DNA of 61,804 bases from the NCBI GenBank assembly GCA_008107755.1, contig VIRH01000136.1, positions 1 through 61,804 on the forward strand. The letters are read 5' to 3'. The notes under the pieces are model-generated. The model was not told where the DNA came from. It worked only from the letters and a program-made list of their open reading frames with translations, and searched no databases. Shown here piece after piece: positions 1 to 7,979 of this stretch. The translations under genes and the position numbers were made by a program. Numbering within the stretch: the first letter of the stretch is position 1; each line of letters begins with the position of its first letter. Origin of the DNA: Rhodobacterales bacterium. Its GTDB lineage: Bacteria > Pseudomonadota > Alphaproteobacteria > Rhizobiales > Stappiaceae.

Positions 1-19
1 AGATGTGTATAAGAGACAG
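1..19 (+). other. Tn5/Nextera mosaic-end adapter
   Basis: The first 19 bases, AGATGTGTATAAGAGACAG, are identical to the Tn5 mosaic end used in Nextera/tagmentation libraries. This is untrimmed synthetic sequence and not genome. It supplies a false ATG at base 3 in frame with the first gene, so residues read from 3-20 are an artefact. Confidence 0.96.
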
Positions 20-35
20 GCCCCGGGCATCGACC

Positions 36-983
36 ATGCCGGCGTCGCTCGACACCCAGCTTGAAAAATCCATCGCACAGATCATCGAGGAGGCCAGCAA
101 GGACGAGGGTTATTACGAGAGCGACCGCGACCGGGAGGATATCCGAAAATACTATGAGAGCATCGAGCACGACACGGGGGAGGTGCGCCTTTATCACGAG
201 TACAGCCGTGTGGTCACAAAGACCCACGCCAGAGTGTTCGGCTATGACTCGGCCCGGCTGAAGGTGCTCTATCCTTACGTGGACCAGCACAAGGACGGCG
301 CGTTGCGCAGCATCTACTCCGGCGAATTGATGAGCCCCGCTGAAGTCATGATGGAGGAAGCCCTGATCCTGATGGAGCGTCTGCCGAAGTCGCGGGAGAG
401 TTTCATGGATCTCGGACTGGACGGTGTGCTGGCACTGTCCGACGGGCTGGAAGACCTGCTCCCCGAAGACGAGGCAATGACCGTGCCCTACAACTGTGAG
501 CACATCGTCCCGCAGTCCTGGTACGAGAAACGCAAGCCGATGGTCAGCGACCTGCATCATCTGTTCACCTGCGAGCGCAAATGCAATTCCTATCGCGGCA
601 ACCGGCCCTATGGCGATCATCCCGATTTCGAGCCGGACCCGTTGCAGATCGATCTGATCGAAGCCGAGTTGAGGAAGAAATGCGGCCTCGTTGAGGAAAC
701 GGAAAACGGCATGACCGCCTTCGAGCCGGAACAGAACAAGGGCGTGGTCGCCCGTGCGACGCTGTATTTCCTGTTGCGATATCGGAACGAGGTCGGCAAC
801 GCGCAGGGCGAAATGCCGCTCGAGACCGTCGAGACGCTGCTGAAATGGCATGCGGAGCAGCCCGTGTCGGACTATGAGCGGCATCGCAACAGGGCAGTCT
901 TCCTGACCCAGGGAAACCGCAATCCCTTCATCGATTTCCCCGATCTGGCAGACAAGGTCGGTTTCCGCGAGAGCTTTGCCTGA
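36..983 (+). CDS. Endonuclease I family nuclease (5' end uncertain)
   Basis: This encodes a metal-dependent HNH-like nuclease of the endonuclease I (EndA/NucM) family. The family signature lies in the middle of the protein: CEHIVPQSW supplies the catalytic His, and the following segment with DLHHLF and CNSYRGNRPYG holds the conserved Asn and Arg. The reading frame is open through base 20, where genomic sequence begins after the adapter, so the true start may lie outside the contig; ATG at 36 is the first genomic in-frame ATG. No signal peptide is visible from that ATG, although many relatives are exported, so the missing end matters for location. The remainder is complete to the stop. The next gene is about 120 bases downstream on the same strand. 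Confidence 0.8.
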   Translation: MPASLDTQLEKSIAQIIEEASKDEGYYESDRDREDIRKYYESIEHDTGEVRLYHEYSRVVTKTHARVFGYDSARLKVLYPYVDQHKDGALRSIYSGELMSPAEVMMEEALILMERLPKSRESFMDLGLDGVLALSDGLEDLLPEDEAMTVPYNCEHIVPQSWYEKRKPMVSDLHHLFTCERKCNSYRGNRPYGDHPDFEPDPLQIDLIEAELRKKCGLVEETENGMTAFEPEQNKGVVARATLYFLLRYRNEVGNAQGEMPLETVETLLKWHAEQPVSDYERHRNRAVFLTQGNRNPFIDFPDLADKVGFRESFA

Positions 984-1100
984 CTGAAACAGGCGCGGCG
1001 GAGCGGGCGAAAACCGGCATCGCGGCGTTCAATCTTCCATTGAGTTTCGCCCCGGCGGGCCCTAGGTTCGACGCAGAATCGACAACCCGGGGATCCTTCC

Positions 1101-1391
1101 ATGCTTTACGCCGTGATCTGCACCGACAAGCCCGGTGCCCTTCAAACGCGCCTCGACAACCGTCCTGCCCATCTCGAATTTCTGAAAGGCCTCGGCAACG
1201 GCCTGAAAGCCGCGGGCCCCTTCATGGACGACGACGGCAACATGACCGGCTCGCTTGTCGTGATCGAGGCCGCGAACCGCGACGAGGCGCTTGCGATTTC
1301 CCAGGAGGATCCTTACGCGGCAGCGGGTCTGTTCGAGAGTGTCGAGATCCGTCCCTGGAACTGGGCCATCAAGAACCCGGAGGCTTCGTAA
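1101..1391 (+). CDS. YciI family protein
   Basis: A 96-residue protein matching the YCII domain, a small ferredoxin-like fold related to muconolactone isomerase, whose function is mostly unknown. It starts MLYAVICTDKPGA and has the conserved RPAHLEFL segment with the His proposed to be catalytic or structural in the family. The central GSLVVIEA strand and the C-terminal FESVEIRPWNW fit the fold and the usual length of 90-100 residues. Its TAA stop touches the GTG start of the EVE gene with no gap, so the two are almost certainly translated from one message. Cytoplasmic; the physiological substrate is unknown. Confidence 0.88.
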   Translation: MLYAVICTDKPGALQTRLDNRPAHLEFLKGLGNGLKAAGPFMDDDGNMTGSLVVIEAANRDEALAISQEDPYAAAGLFESVEIRPWNWAIKNPEAS

Positions 1392-1817
1392 GTGCAGTAC
1401 TGGCTGATCAAATCCGAACCGGATAAATGGTCCTGGGACCAGCAGAAAGCCAAGGGCGATGCCGGCGAACAATGGGACGGCATCCGGAACTACCAGGCAC
1501 GCAACAACATGCGGGCGATGGAAATCGGCGACAAGGCCTTCTTCTATCATTCCAATATCGGCAAGGAAGTTGTCGGCGTGGTCGAGGTGTGCAGCGAGAT
1601 CCATCCCGACACCACCATCGACGACCCCCGCTGGGAGTGCGTTGACTTCAAGGCCGTATGCGACATGCCGAAGCCGGTCACCCTGGCCGATGTGAAGGCG
1701 GAGCCGCGTCTTTCCGAAATGTCACTGGTCACCTCCATGCGACTGTCCGTTCAACCGGTAACGGAAGAAGAGTGGAAGATCGTCTGCGAGATGGGCGGGA
1801 TGAAGAAGCCGGCATAG
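1392..1817 (+). CDS. EVE domain-containing protein
   Basis: A 141-residue protein formed by a single EVE domain, a PUA-like fold that in characterised members binds modified bases in nucleic acids. The start QYWLIKSEPDKWSW is typical, followed by WDGIRNYQARN and the strand GDKAFFYHS, as in the human THYN1 group. The GTG start at 1392 directly abuts the YciI stop, and no better ATG lies near the conserved N-terminus. The pairing of YciI and EVE genes next to a small methyltransferase is common in alphaproteobacteria as far as I recall, but no shared function is known. Probable role: recognition of modified DNA or RNA, inferred from the fold only. Confidence 0.88.
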   Translation: MQYWLIKSEPDKWSWDQQKAKGDAGEQWDGIRNYQARNNMRAMEIGDKAFFYHSNIGKEVVGVVEVCSEIHPDTTIDDPRWECVDFKAVCDMPKPVTLADVKAEPRLSEMSLVTSMRLSVQPVTEEEWKIVCEMGGMKKPA

Positions 1818-1827
1818 GGACCCTTAC

Positions 1828-2487
1828 ATGGCGCCGACGATCGATCCGGTCGACTTCATCCGCCGGGAAACCAAGGTCAAACCTGTTCCCCACGCGGAAG
1901 AGATCCGGCTGCATCTGGCGGACGAGGCCATGGAGCTTTGGCAAAAGACCGAGGACGAGCTTGGCGCCCTCGGCATCGCCCCGCCCTTCTGGGCCTTCGC
2001 CTGGGCCGGCGGACAGGGCCTTGCCCGCTATCTCCTAGACACGCCGGAGCTTGTCGCCGGACGCAAGGTGCTCGATTTCGCCTGCGGGTCCGGGCTGGTC
2101 GGCATCGCCGCGATGAAAGCCGGCGCAGCCTCGTGTCATGCGGTCGATATCGACCCTTTCGCGCTTGTTGCCAGCCAGCTCAACGCCGAGCTCAACGGCG
2201 TCTCGATGACCTATCAGGCCGCAGACATCACCGGAGACGAGGTGCCGGATCTGGACATCGCCTTTTGCGGAGACGTCTTTTACGACAAGCCGATGGCTGA
2301 CAAGGTCATTTCGCTGCTCGACCGGCTGCTGGAACGCGGGACGGAGGTCATCGTCGGCGATCCGGGCCGCTCCTACCTGCCGCGCACGCGTCTGGAGGAG
2401 CTTGCGGACTACAGGGTCCCGGTGATCGGCGCGCTGGAAGACAACGAAATCAAACACACGCGTGTCTTCCGATTTGCGAAAAAATAA
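1828..2487 (+). CDS. Class I SAM methyltransferase, ETFB-lysine/NNT1-like
   Basis: A 219-residue Rossmann methyltransferase. The SAM-binding glycine motif is VLDFACGSGLVGIAA at about residues 73-87, followed by the acidic strand end HAVDIDPFA. The N-terminal IAPPFWAFAWAGGQGLA segment is characteristic of the group with animal ETFBKMT and bacterial ETF-beta lysine methyltransferases (COG3897). A role in methylating the electron-transfer flavoprotein beta subunit is therefore plausible, but inferred from the family. The gene begins ten bases after the EVE stop and probably ends the YciI-EVE-methyltransferase operon. Confidence 0.82.
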   Translation: MAPTIDPVDFIRRETKVKPVPHAEEIRLHLADEAMELWQKTEDELGALGIAPPFWAFAWAGGQGLARYLLDTPELVAGRKVLDFACGSGLVGIAAMKAGAASCHAVDIDPFALVASQLNAELNGVSMTYQAADITGDEVPDLDIAFCGDVFYDKPMADKVISLLDRLLERGTEVIVGDPGRSYLPRTRLEELADYRVPVIGALEDNEIKHTRVFRFAKK

Positions 2488-2490
2488 ACC

Positions 2491-2529
2491 TTGTCAGATC
2501 TTCGGCGCGGACTAATCTGACAAATCAGA
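2491..2529. promoter_or_regulatory. Nested inverted repeats upstream of the M20 gene
   Basis: TTGTCAGAT (2491-2499) and ATCTGACAA (2515-2523) form perfect 9-base arms separated by 15 bases. The right arm overlaps a second perfect repeat, TCTGA-CAAA-TCAGA (2516-2529). No T-run follows, so an operator is more likely than an intrinsic terminator. The sequence resembles GntR-type operators only loosely. Confidence 0.45.
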
Positions 2530-2640
2530 CCGTAATGCGCGCGTTTTTACCCGAACCGCCTTTCCCATTTGACCACGCGCCACAGATAGCCGCAGGAGCA
2601 CCCGCGTGAATGTGTGCCGTGGTTTGTTCAGGAGTTCCAG

Positions 2641-3813
2641 ATGCCGATTGTTAACCGCCTCGCTGATCTGACGGACGAGATCACGGCCTGGCGCAGGGAC
2701 ATTCACGAGAACCCGGAAATCCTCTACGAGACCGTTAGGACAGCCGGCAAGGTCGCTGAACTGCTCCAGAGCTTCGGCGTGGACGAGATCACGACAGGCA
2801 TCGGCGAAACCGGCGTCGTCGGTGTCATCCGGGGGCGCAATGGCGGAGCGGGCAAGACCATCGGCCTGCGGGCGGACATGGACGCGCTCCCGATAGCCGA
2901 AACCACGGGCAAGACCTACGCTTCCAAGACCCCGGGAAAGATGCATGCCTGCGGCCACGACGGCCACACCGCCATGCTGCTCGGTGCTGCGAAATACCTC
3001 GCCGAAACCCGCAACTTCGACGGCACGGTCGTCGTGATATTCCAGCCGGCGGAAGAAGGCGGTGCGGGAGCCAAGGCAATGATCGATGACGGCCTGATGA
3101 CCCGCTGGCCCATCGACGAAGTCTACGGCATGCATAATTATCCCGGCCTGCCGGTCGGCGAATTCGCCATCTGCAAGGGCCCGATCATGGCTGCGACGGA
3201 CGAATTCAAGATCAAGATCGGCGGCAAGGGCGGTCATGCGGCCAAACCGCACAACACCATCGACCCGATTGTCGTCGGCGCACAGATGGTCAATGCGTTC
3301 CAGACCATTGCCAGCCGCAACGCCAACCCGCTGGATTCCGTCGTCGTCTCCGTGACGATCTTCGAGGCCGGCAATGCCTTCAACGTCATCCCGCAGAGTG
3401 CTGTCCTGCGCGGCACAATCCGCACGCTCAATCCGACGGTCCGCCACATGGCCGAGGAACGCCTTTACGCGATCGCTCGGCTGACGGCAGAAACCTTCGG
3501 CGCAACCGCCGACATCAGCTTCCGGCGCGGCTATCCGGTGACGGAGAACCATGCCGAACAGACCGATTTCGCGGCGGATGTCGCAGAGGGCATTGCGGGA
3601 GCGGGCAAGGTTGACCGGAATGTCGAGCCGATGATGGGCGGCGAGGATTTCTCCTACATGCTGGAAGCGCGGCCCGGTGCGTTCATCTTCTCCGGCAACG
3701 GCGACAGTGCCGGCCTGCACCATCCTGATTACGACTTCAACGACGAAGCAATTCCCTACGGCTGCTCCTACTGGGTCAAGCTCGTGGAGACAGCGCTTCC
3801 CGTCGCTGCCTGA
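2641..3813 (+). CDS. M20 family amidohydrolase (hippurate hydrolase/aminoacylase-like)
   Basis: A 390-residue metal-dependent amidohydrolase of the M20D group, which removes acyl groups from N-acyl amino acids or related amides. Conserved metal and catalytic segments are all present: RADMDALPI, MHACGHDGHTAML (metal His and Asp), QPAEEGGAGAK (general-base Glu), GGHAAKPH and MGGEDFSYM. There is no signal peptide, so it is cytoplasmic. ATG at 2641 is chosen because AGGAG lies six bases upstream; an in-frame GTG at 2614 lacks such a site. A strong intrinsic terminator follows, so the gene appears monocistronic. Exact substrate unknown; HipO- and AmaA-like enzymes share these motifs. Confidence 0.9.
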   Translation: MPIVNRLADLTDEITAWRRDIHENPEILYETVRTAGKVAELLQSFGVDEITTGIGETGVVGVIRGRNGGAGKTIGLRADMDALPIAETTGKTYASKTPGKMHACGHDGHTAMLLGAAKYLAETRNFDGTVVVIFQPAEEGGAGAKAMIDDGLMTRWPIDEVYGMHNYPGLPVGEFAICKGPIMAATDEFKIKIGGKGGHAAKPHNTIDPIVVGAQMVNAFQTIASRNANPLDSVVVSVTIFEAGNAFNVIPQSAVLRGTIRTLNPTVRHMAEERLYAIARLTAETFGATADISFRRGYPVTENHAEQTDFAADVAEGIAGAGKVDRNVEPMMGGEDFSYMLEARPGAFIFSGNGDSAGLHHPDYDFNDEAIPYGCSYWVKLVETALPVAA

Positions 3814-3860
3814 GAACCGTCAGCCTGTTCTTCAAAGTTGCAGGTTTTGTGTTATGAAGG

Positions 3861-3885
3861 CGCCGGTTCCGAACCGGCGTTTTTT
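3861..3885 (+). terminator. Intrinsic terminator after the M20 gene
   Basis: CGCCGGTT-CCG-AACCGGCG is a perfect 8-bp stem with a 3-base loop followed by six T. It ends the M20 transcript and shows that upstream in-frame starts for the following gene, at 3838 and beyond, are not the real start. Confidence 0.9.
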
Positions 3886-3903
3886 CTTTGGCTATTGGCA
3901 AGC

Positions 3904-4698
3904 ATGTCCCTTTCCCCCTTCAAGATATCGTTTCTCGCCACCTATGTTCTCGTGGGAGCGCTGGTCGGCATCCTTGTCATCCACCCGCTCAATCTCGTCG
4001 TCATCTGGTGGGAACTGTCCCGGTTTTCCGAGACCAAGATGACCCTTTGGCAGTTCATGAATGCACGCCTCTGGCTTGTGCTGATCCCCCGCAATCTGGA
4101 TGTCACCTTCGCCTATACGATGCTCGGCGCAGTCGTCGGTCTCGCCTTCGGCATCTTCACACGCAACTACATACGGACCAGCGAAGCCTACCGCTCGCTG
4201 CGGGACGAGCAGAAATCCTTCATCCCTGATCTTCTTTCCCAGGGAGAAAGCGATCGAGTCGAGTTCAAGTCGTCTCTGCGCTGGGACATGAAGGAAAACC
4301 GGGTCAACAGGGGTCTGGAAAAGGTCATCGCCAAGACCGTGGCCGGTTTCTTCAATGCCGACGGCGGGCATCTTCTCGTCGGTGTCGACGACAACGGCAC
4401 GCCGCTCGGCATCGACAAGGATCTCTCCACCCTGAAAAGCCCGGACCACGACGCTTTCGAGCGCACGGTGAACGACATCGTGTCGAAGAACCTCGGCGGC
4501 GACCTCTGCCCCTATATCCATACGGTGTTCGCAACGATCGGGGCCCGGGACGTCGCGATGATCATTATCCGCCCCGCGCCCCGTGCCGTCTATCTGGAGG
4601 ACGGCAACGCCTCCGCCTTTTTCGTCCGAAGCGGCAATTCCACACGTCAGCTCGACGTGCGTGAGGCGCTGAGCTACGCCAAGTCTCGCTGGATCTGA
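3904..4698 (+). CDS. Membrane-anchored AlbA_2 (Schlafen-like) domain protein
   Basis: A 264-residue protein. Two hydrophobic segments lie near residues 8-30 and 60-82, followed by a soluble C-terminal domain with the AlbA_2 signature: GESDRVEFKSS, then GFFNADGGHLLVGVDDNG and a late FFVRSGNSTRQL. AlbA_2 domains are usually found on cytoplasmic regulators or nucleases as putative nucleic-acid-binding or Schlafen-core modules; attachment to two membrane helices is less usual. Start at ATG 3904 is preferred because the earlier in-frame start lies upstream of the preceding terminator. The TauE-like gene follows after four bases and is probably co-transcribed. Function unknown. Confidence 0.75.
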   Translation: MSLSPFKISFLATYVLVGALVGILVIHPLNLVVIWWELSRFSETKMTLWQFMNARLWLVLIPRNLDVTFAYTMLGAVVGLAFGIFTRNYIRTSEAYRSLRDEQKSFIPDLLSQGESDRVEFKSSLRWDMKENRVNRGLEKVIAKTVAGFFNADGGHLLVGVDDNGTPLGIDKDLSTLKSPDHDAFERTVNDIVSKNLGGDLCPYIHTVFATIGARDVAMIIIRPAPRAVYLEDGNASAFFVRSGNSTRQLDVREALSYAKSRWI

Positions 4699-4702
4699 CC
4701 TC

Positions 4703-5473
4703 TTGGACCTGTTGACACAGCTCTTTCCCGACCCGCTTGCAACACCGGCCACGGTCGCGCTCGTGGTCGCCAGTTTCGTCACGTCGGCCCTGACGGCCGC
4801 CGTCGGTCTTGGAGGCGGGGTTGCCCTCATTGCCATCATGGCCACGCTCATGCCGGCCGGCGCACTGGTGCCCGTGCACGGCGTTGTGCAGCTCGGCTCC
4901 AATGCGGGACGGGCACTGGTTCAGATCCGCCATGTCGACTGGACGATCGCTCTCTGGTTCGCGGCAGGCGCCATCTTCGGCGCGGCCATCGGCGGCAAGA
5001 TCGCAGTCCAGCTTCCCCCCGACATCCTGAAGGCGGGCATCGGCTGCTTCGTGCTCTGGGTCATCTGGGGCCGCAAGCCGACCTTTTACAAGGCTCGCAA
5101 GCGCGCCATGGCCGCAACGGGCTTTGTCTCGACGCTCCTCTCCATGTTCTTTGGCGCGGCCGGGCCGATCGGCGGGGCGGTCCTGTCGACGCTTGGCATG
5201 ACGCGCCACCAGTTCGTCGCCAACCAGGCGGTCACTGCGCTGATCATGCATGTCTTCAAGATCCTCGCCTTCGGCGCTCTCGGCTTCGCCTTCGCCCCCT
5301 GGGCCGGACTGATTGTCATGATGATCGCCAGCGGCTTCCTCGGCACCCTTGCCGGAAGCCTTCTGCTCGGCCGGATGAACGAGGCCGTCTTCAAGACCGG
5401 CTTCAAATGGGTGATGACCTTGCTCGCGCTGAACCTCTTCTGGCAGGCGGCAAGAAGCTGGTTCGCGAGCTAA
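4703..5473 (+). CDS. TauE/SafE-family (sulfite exporter-like) permease
   Basis: A 256-residue integral membrane protein with about seven to eight hydrophobic segments. It matches the TauE/SafE family, whose members export sulfite, sulfonates or other organic anions. The GLGGGVALI segment near residue 38 and the second-half GAAGPIGGAVL segment are the two pseudo-symmetric glycine-rich motifs of the family. The start is a TTG at 4703, four bases after the stop of the AlbA_2 gene; no ATG precedes the first helix. Substrate cannot be told from sequence, and no sulfur gene is adjacent. Confidence 0.85.
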   Translation: MDLLTQLFPDPLATPATVALVVASFVTSALTAAVGLGGGVALIAIMATLMPAGALVPVHGVVQLGSNAGRALVQIRHVDWTIALWFAAGAIFGAAIGGKIAVQLPPDILKAGIGCFVLWVIWGRKPTFYKARKRAMAATGFVSTLLSMFFGAAGPIGGAVLSTLGMTRHQFVANQAVTALIMHVFKILAFGALGFAFAPWAGLIVMMIASGFLGTLAGSLLLGRMNEAVFKTGFKWVMTLLALNLFWQAARSWFAS

Positions 5474-5637
5474 GGGAGCCGGCCCGGTCATTCCGGCCAG
5501 ACCCGGAGCCTTTGGCTGACTTGATCAATCCCCTCGCCTTGCTTGAGTTCTTCGCAAGCGGCTTTTCCTTGAATCAGTCGGGCCGACGCGCTAACCCAGC
5601 GCCATCAGTTCTAAAAAACATGCGGGATGGAACGTCC

Positions 5638-6750
5638 ATGGCTTCACAAAACCTTCTGCTTCTGCCGGGCGACGGCATTGGCCAGGAAATCATGCTGGAA
5701 GTGAAAAAGGTCATCGCCTGGTACAACGACAAGGGCGGAATGTCCTTCGAGACCGACGAAGGCCTGGTCGGTGGATCGGCCTATGATGCCCACGGCAAGG
5801 CGATTTCCGAGGAAGACATGGCCAAGGCCATGGCCGCGGATGCAGTCATCTTCGGCGCTGTCGGCGGTCCGAAGTGGGACGACGTCCCCTATGACGTGCG
5901 CCCGGAAGCCGGCCTTCTGCGCCTGCGCAAGGACATGGAACTCTTCGCCAACCTGCGCCCCGCCATCTGCTACCCGGCGCTTGCCGATGCCTCTTCGCTG
6001 AAGAAGGACATCATCGAAGGCCTCGACATCCTGATCGTGCGTGAGCTGACCGGCGGCGTCTATTTCGGCGAGCCGAAGGAAATCACCGATCTCGGCAACG
6101 GCCAGAAGCGCGGCGTCGACACCCAGGTCTACGACACCTACGAGATCGAGCGGATCGCGAAGGTCGCCTTCGAACTGGCACGCACCCGAAACAACAAGGT
6201 CACGTCCATGGAAAAGCGGAACGTGATGAAATCCGGCGTGCTCTGGAACGAGGTCGTCACCCAGACCCACGGCAACGGCTACGAGGACGTCAAGCTTGAG
6301 CATATGCTGGCCGATGCCGGCGGAATGCAGCTTGTCCGCTGGCCGAAGCAGTTCGACGTGATCGTCACCGACAACCTTTTCGGCGACATGCTGTCCGACG
6401 TTGCCGCAATGCTGACCGGCTCGCTCGGCATGCTGCCATCCGCGTCCCTTGGCGCTCCTGACGGCGTGACCGGCAAGCGCAAGGCAATGTACGAGCCCGT
6501 CCATGGCTCGGCTCCGGACATTGCCGGCACCGGCGCTGCCAACCCGATCGCGATGATCGCCAGCTTCTCCATGGCGCTGCGCTACTCCTTCGAGGAAGTG
6601 GAAGCCGCCGACAAGCTGGACAAGGCAATCGCCAATGTCCTCGACAAGGGCCTGCGCACGAAGGACATTGCCGGCGAAGGTCAGGCGACTGTCTCGACCT
6701 CCGAGATGGGCGACGCCATCATCACAGAACTGAACGCGCTCAGCGCCTGA
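5638..6750 (+). CDS. leuB: 3-isopropylmalate dehydrogenase
   Basis: This NAD-dependent enzyme oxidises and decarboxylates 3-isopropylmalate in leucine synthesis. The 370-residue length is normal. Signatures: LLLPGDGIGQEIM at the N-terminus, the loop RLRKDMELFANLRP (substrate-binding Arg residues), RELTGGVYFG, the catalytic Lys/Asp segment VTDNLFGDMLSD, and EPVHGSAPDIAGTGAANP for NAD binding. ATG at 5638 is favoured because it begins the conserved domain; an ATG at 5620 is possible. leuCD are not nearby, which is common in alphaproteobacteria. A strong terminator follows. Confidence 0.97.
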   Translation: MASQNLLLLPGDGIGQEIMLEVKKVIAWYNDKGGMSFETDEGLVGGSAYDAHGKAISEEDMAKAMAADAVIFGAVGGPKWDDVPYDVRPEAGLLRLRKDMELFANLRPAICYPALADASSLKKDIIEGLDILIVRELTGGVYFGEPKEITDLGNGQKRGVDTQVYDTYEIERIAKVAFELARTRNNKVTSMEKRNVMKSGVLWNEVVTQTHGNGYEDVKLEHMLADAGGMQLVRWPKQFDVIVTDNLFGDMLSDVAAMLTGSLGMLPSASLGAPDGVTGKRKAMYEPVHGSAPDIAGTGAANPIAMIASFSMALRYSFEEVEAADKLDKAIANVLDKGLRTKDIAGEGQATVSTSEMGDAIITELNALSA

Positions 6751-6772
6751 CGCCTGCCCGCGTTGCAAGACC

Positions 6773-6805
6773 AACCGCCATCGGCTATGCCGGTGGCGGT
6801 TTTGC
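6773..6805 (+). terminator. Intrinsic terminator after leuB
   Basis: AACCGCCA-TCGGC, a TAT loop and GCCGG-TGGCGGTT form a long stem (one irregular position) followed by TTTGCTTT, 22 bases after the leuB stop. Confidence 0.88.
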
Positions 6806-6822
6806 TTTAACCTGCCCGTTCT

Positions 6823-6942
6823 CGTCATCCCGGACGCAGCGAAGCGAAGATCCGGGATCGGTGAGCCGCAGATTTTCTGTTCGGCACCGGTGAGACCTCG
6901 GCTCGCCGGTCCCGGTTCGCGCTGCGCTTGACCGGGATGACG
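6823..6942. repeat. Palindromic intergenic repeat element (~120 bp)
   Basis: CGTCATCCCGG (6823-6833) and CCGGGATGACG (6932-6942) are perfect 11-base terminal inverted repeats. Inside each arm the sequences CGCAGCGAAGCG and CGCGCTGCGCTTG extend the similarity imperfectly. Elements with ends of this TCATCCCGG type are dispersed in many alphaproteobacterial genomes, as far as I recall. It carries no ORF and lies between leuB and the lipocalin-like gene. Confidence 0.65.
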
Positions 6943-7039
6943 ATGGGCGGGATGACGACGGGCAGGATACCTGCGCCGACACGCTGAATGGCCATCGCCT
7001 GCCCGACGGCCCGAGTTTCATTCCAACCCGGATAACCAG

Positions 7040-7459
7040 ATGATCGAAGACAAAATCGCTCCCTTTCTCGGCACCTGGATCCTCGACACCGAGGAAAGCG
7101 ACTTCGAGCAGGGATCGCCGCCCAAAAGCGCGACCCTCAAGATCGAGGACAACTTCGGCATGGCCGTGTTCACCATGAATCAGGTGGATGTGGAAGGCGT
7201 GGTCACCAATGACACGTTCGAGGCCGTGCCCGACGGACCGGAAGTCAAGCTCGGCAAGAGCGGCCTTGTCGATGCCATGCGCCTAGTCTTTCAGAGCGAC
7301 CGCAACCTGGTGTCGGAAGCCCGCCGCGGTGGCTTGACCATCATGAAGGCCGAGCGCGAACTGTCCGAGGATGGCCGCACGCTAACGGTGACCCAGACCG
7401 TCCATCTGGTCGACGTCGCCAGCTTCAAGAACATCTCGGTCTATCGCCGGGCGCAATAG
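7040..7459 (+). CDS. Lipocalin-like hypothetical protein
   Basis: A 139-residue protein without signal peptide or membrane segment. It opens with IAPFLGTWILDTEESDFEQG and continues as alternating beta-strand-like segments ending in SVYRRAQ. The GTW opening and strand pattern suggest a small beta-barrel of the lipocalin or fatty-acid-binding type, such as the many proteins that begin with a G-x-W strand. No catalytic residues are recognisable. It is ten bases upstream of the VOC gene and probably co-transcribed with it. Function unknown. Confidence 0.7.
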   Translation: MIEDKIAPFLGTWILDTEESDFEQGSPPKSATLKIEDNFGMAVFTMNQVDVEGVVTNDTFEAVPDGPEVKLGKSGLVDAMRLVFQSDRNLVSEARRGGLTIMKAERELSEDGRTLTVTQTVHLVDVASFKNISVYRRAQ

Positions 7460-7469
7460 AACACTGTCC

Positions 7470-7859
7470 ATGCAACAGCATCTTGGCGCCATTGCCCTGC
7501 TTGTCCCGGACTATGATGAAGCCATCGCCTTCTATGTCGGCAAGGCCGGTTTCGAGCTGATCGAGGACACGCGGCTCTCCGAAACCAAACGCTGGGTGCA
7601 GGTCGCGCCCAAGGGCAGCAACGAGACGCGCCTCCTGCTGGCGAAGGCGGACGGCCCCGATCAGCTGGCCGCCATCGGCAACCAGACCGGCGGCCGTGTT
7701 TTCCTGTTCCTCAACACCGATGACTTCGACAGGGATCATGCCGCGATGACAGCAGCCGGGATCACCTTTCTGGAGGCTCCGCGCGACGAACCCTATGGCA
7801 AGGTGGCCGTCTTCCGGGATCCTTTCGGCAACAAGTGGGACCTGATCGAGCACAAGTGA
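7470..7859 (+). CDS. VOC family (glyoxalase/bleomycin-resistance fold) protein
   Basis: A 129-residue protein with two beta-alpha-beta-beta-beta repeats of the vicinal oxygen chelate fold. The first repeat opens HLGAIALLVPDYDEAIAFYV, and the last strand is KVAVFRDPFGNKWDLIEHK with the usual PFGNxWDL ending. His4 and the Glu near the C-terminus are candidate metal ligands. Members include glyoxalase I, dioxygenases and antibiotic-binding proteins; this short form is best called VOC family only. Cytoplasmic. It follows the lipocalin-like gene by ten bases. Confidence 0.87.
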   Translation: MQQHLGAIALLVPDYDEAIAFYVGKAGFELIEDTRLSETKRWVQVAPKGSNETRLLLAKADGPDQLAAIGNQTGGRVFLFLNTDDFDRDHAAMTAAGITFLEAPRDEPYGKVAVFRDPFGNKWDLIEHK

Positions 7860-7943
7860 ATAGGCCGCCGTTACCTGGCGACCTGCCCGCAGGCACCTTG
7901 GGCGTGATTTGCCTCGCGACAAGAAGCATCTTTCGACAGCAGA

Positions 7944-7971
7944 ACCCCCGGGCAGTTTCCCGCCCGGGGGT
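7944..7971 (-). terminator. Hairpin between the convergent VOC and RND genes
   Basis: ACCCCCGGGC (7944-7953) and GCCCGGGGGT (7962-7971) are perfect 10-base arms around an 8-base loop, just beyond the RND permease stop. The T-tract is weak on both strands, but position and stability favour a shared terminator. Confidence 0.65.
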
Positions 7972-7979
7972 CGCGATGG

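Noticed and set aside
2512..3723. 403-residue ORF on the minus strand
   Set aside because: Antisense to the M20 gene, which has every metal-binding motif.
5474..5637. Possible Leu-rich leader peptide before leuB
   Set aside because: Some Leu codons occur in the frame joined to leuB, but there is no separate ORF with stop and no attenuator hairpins.
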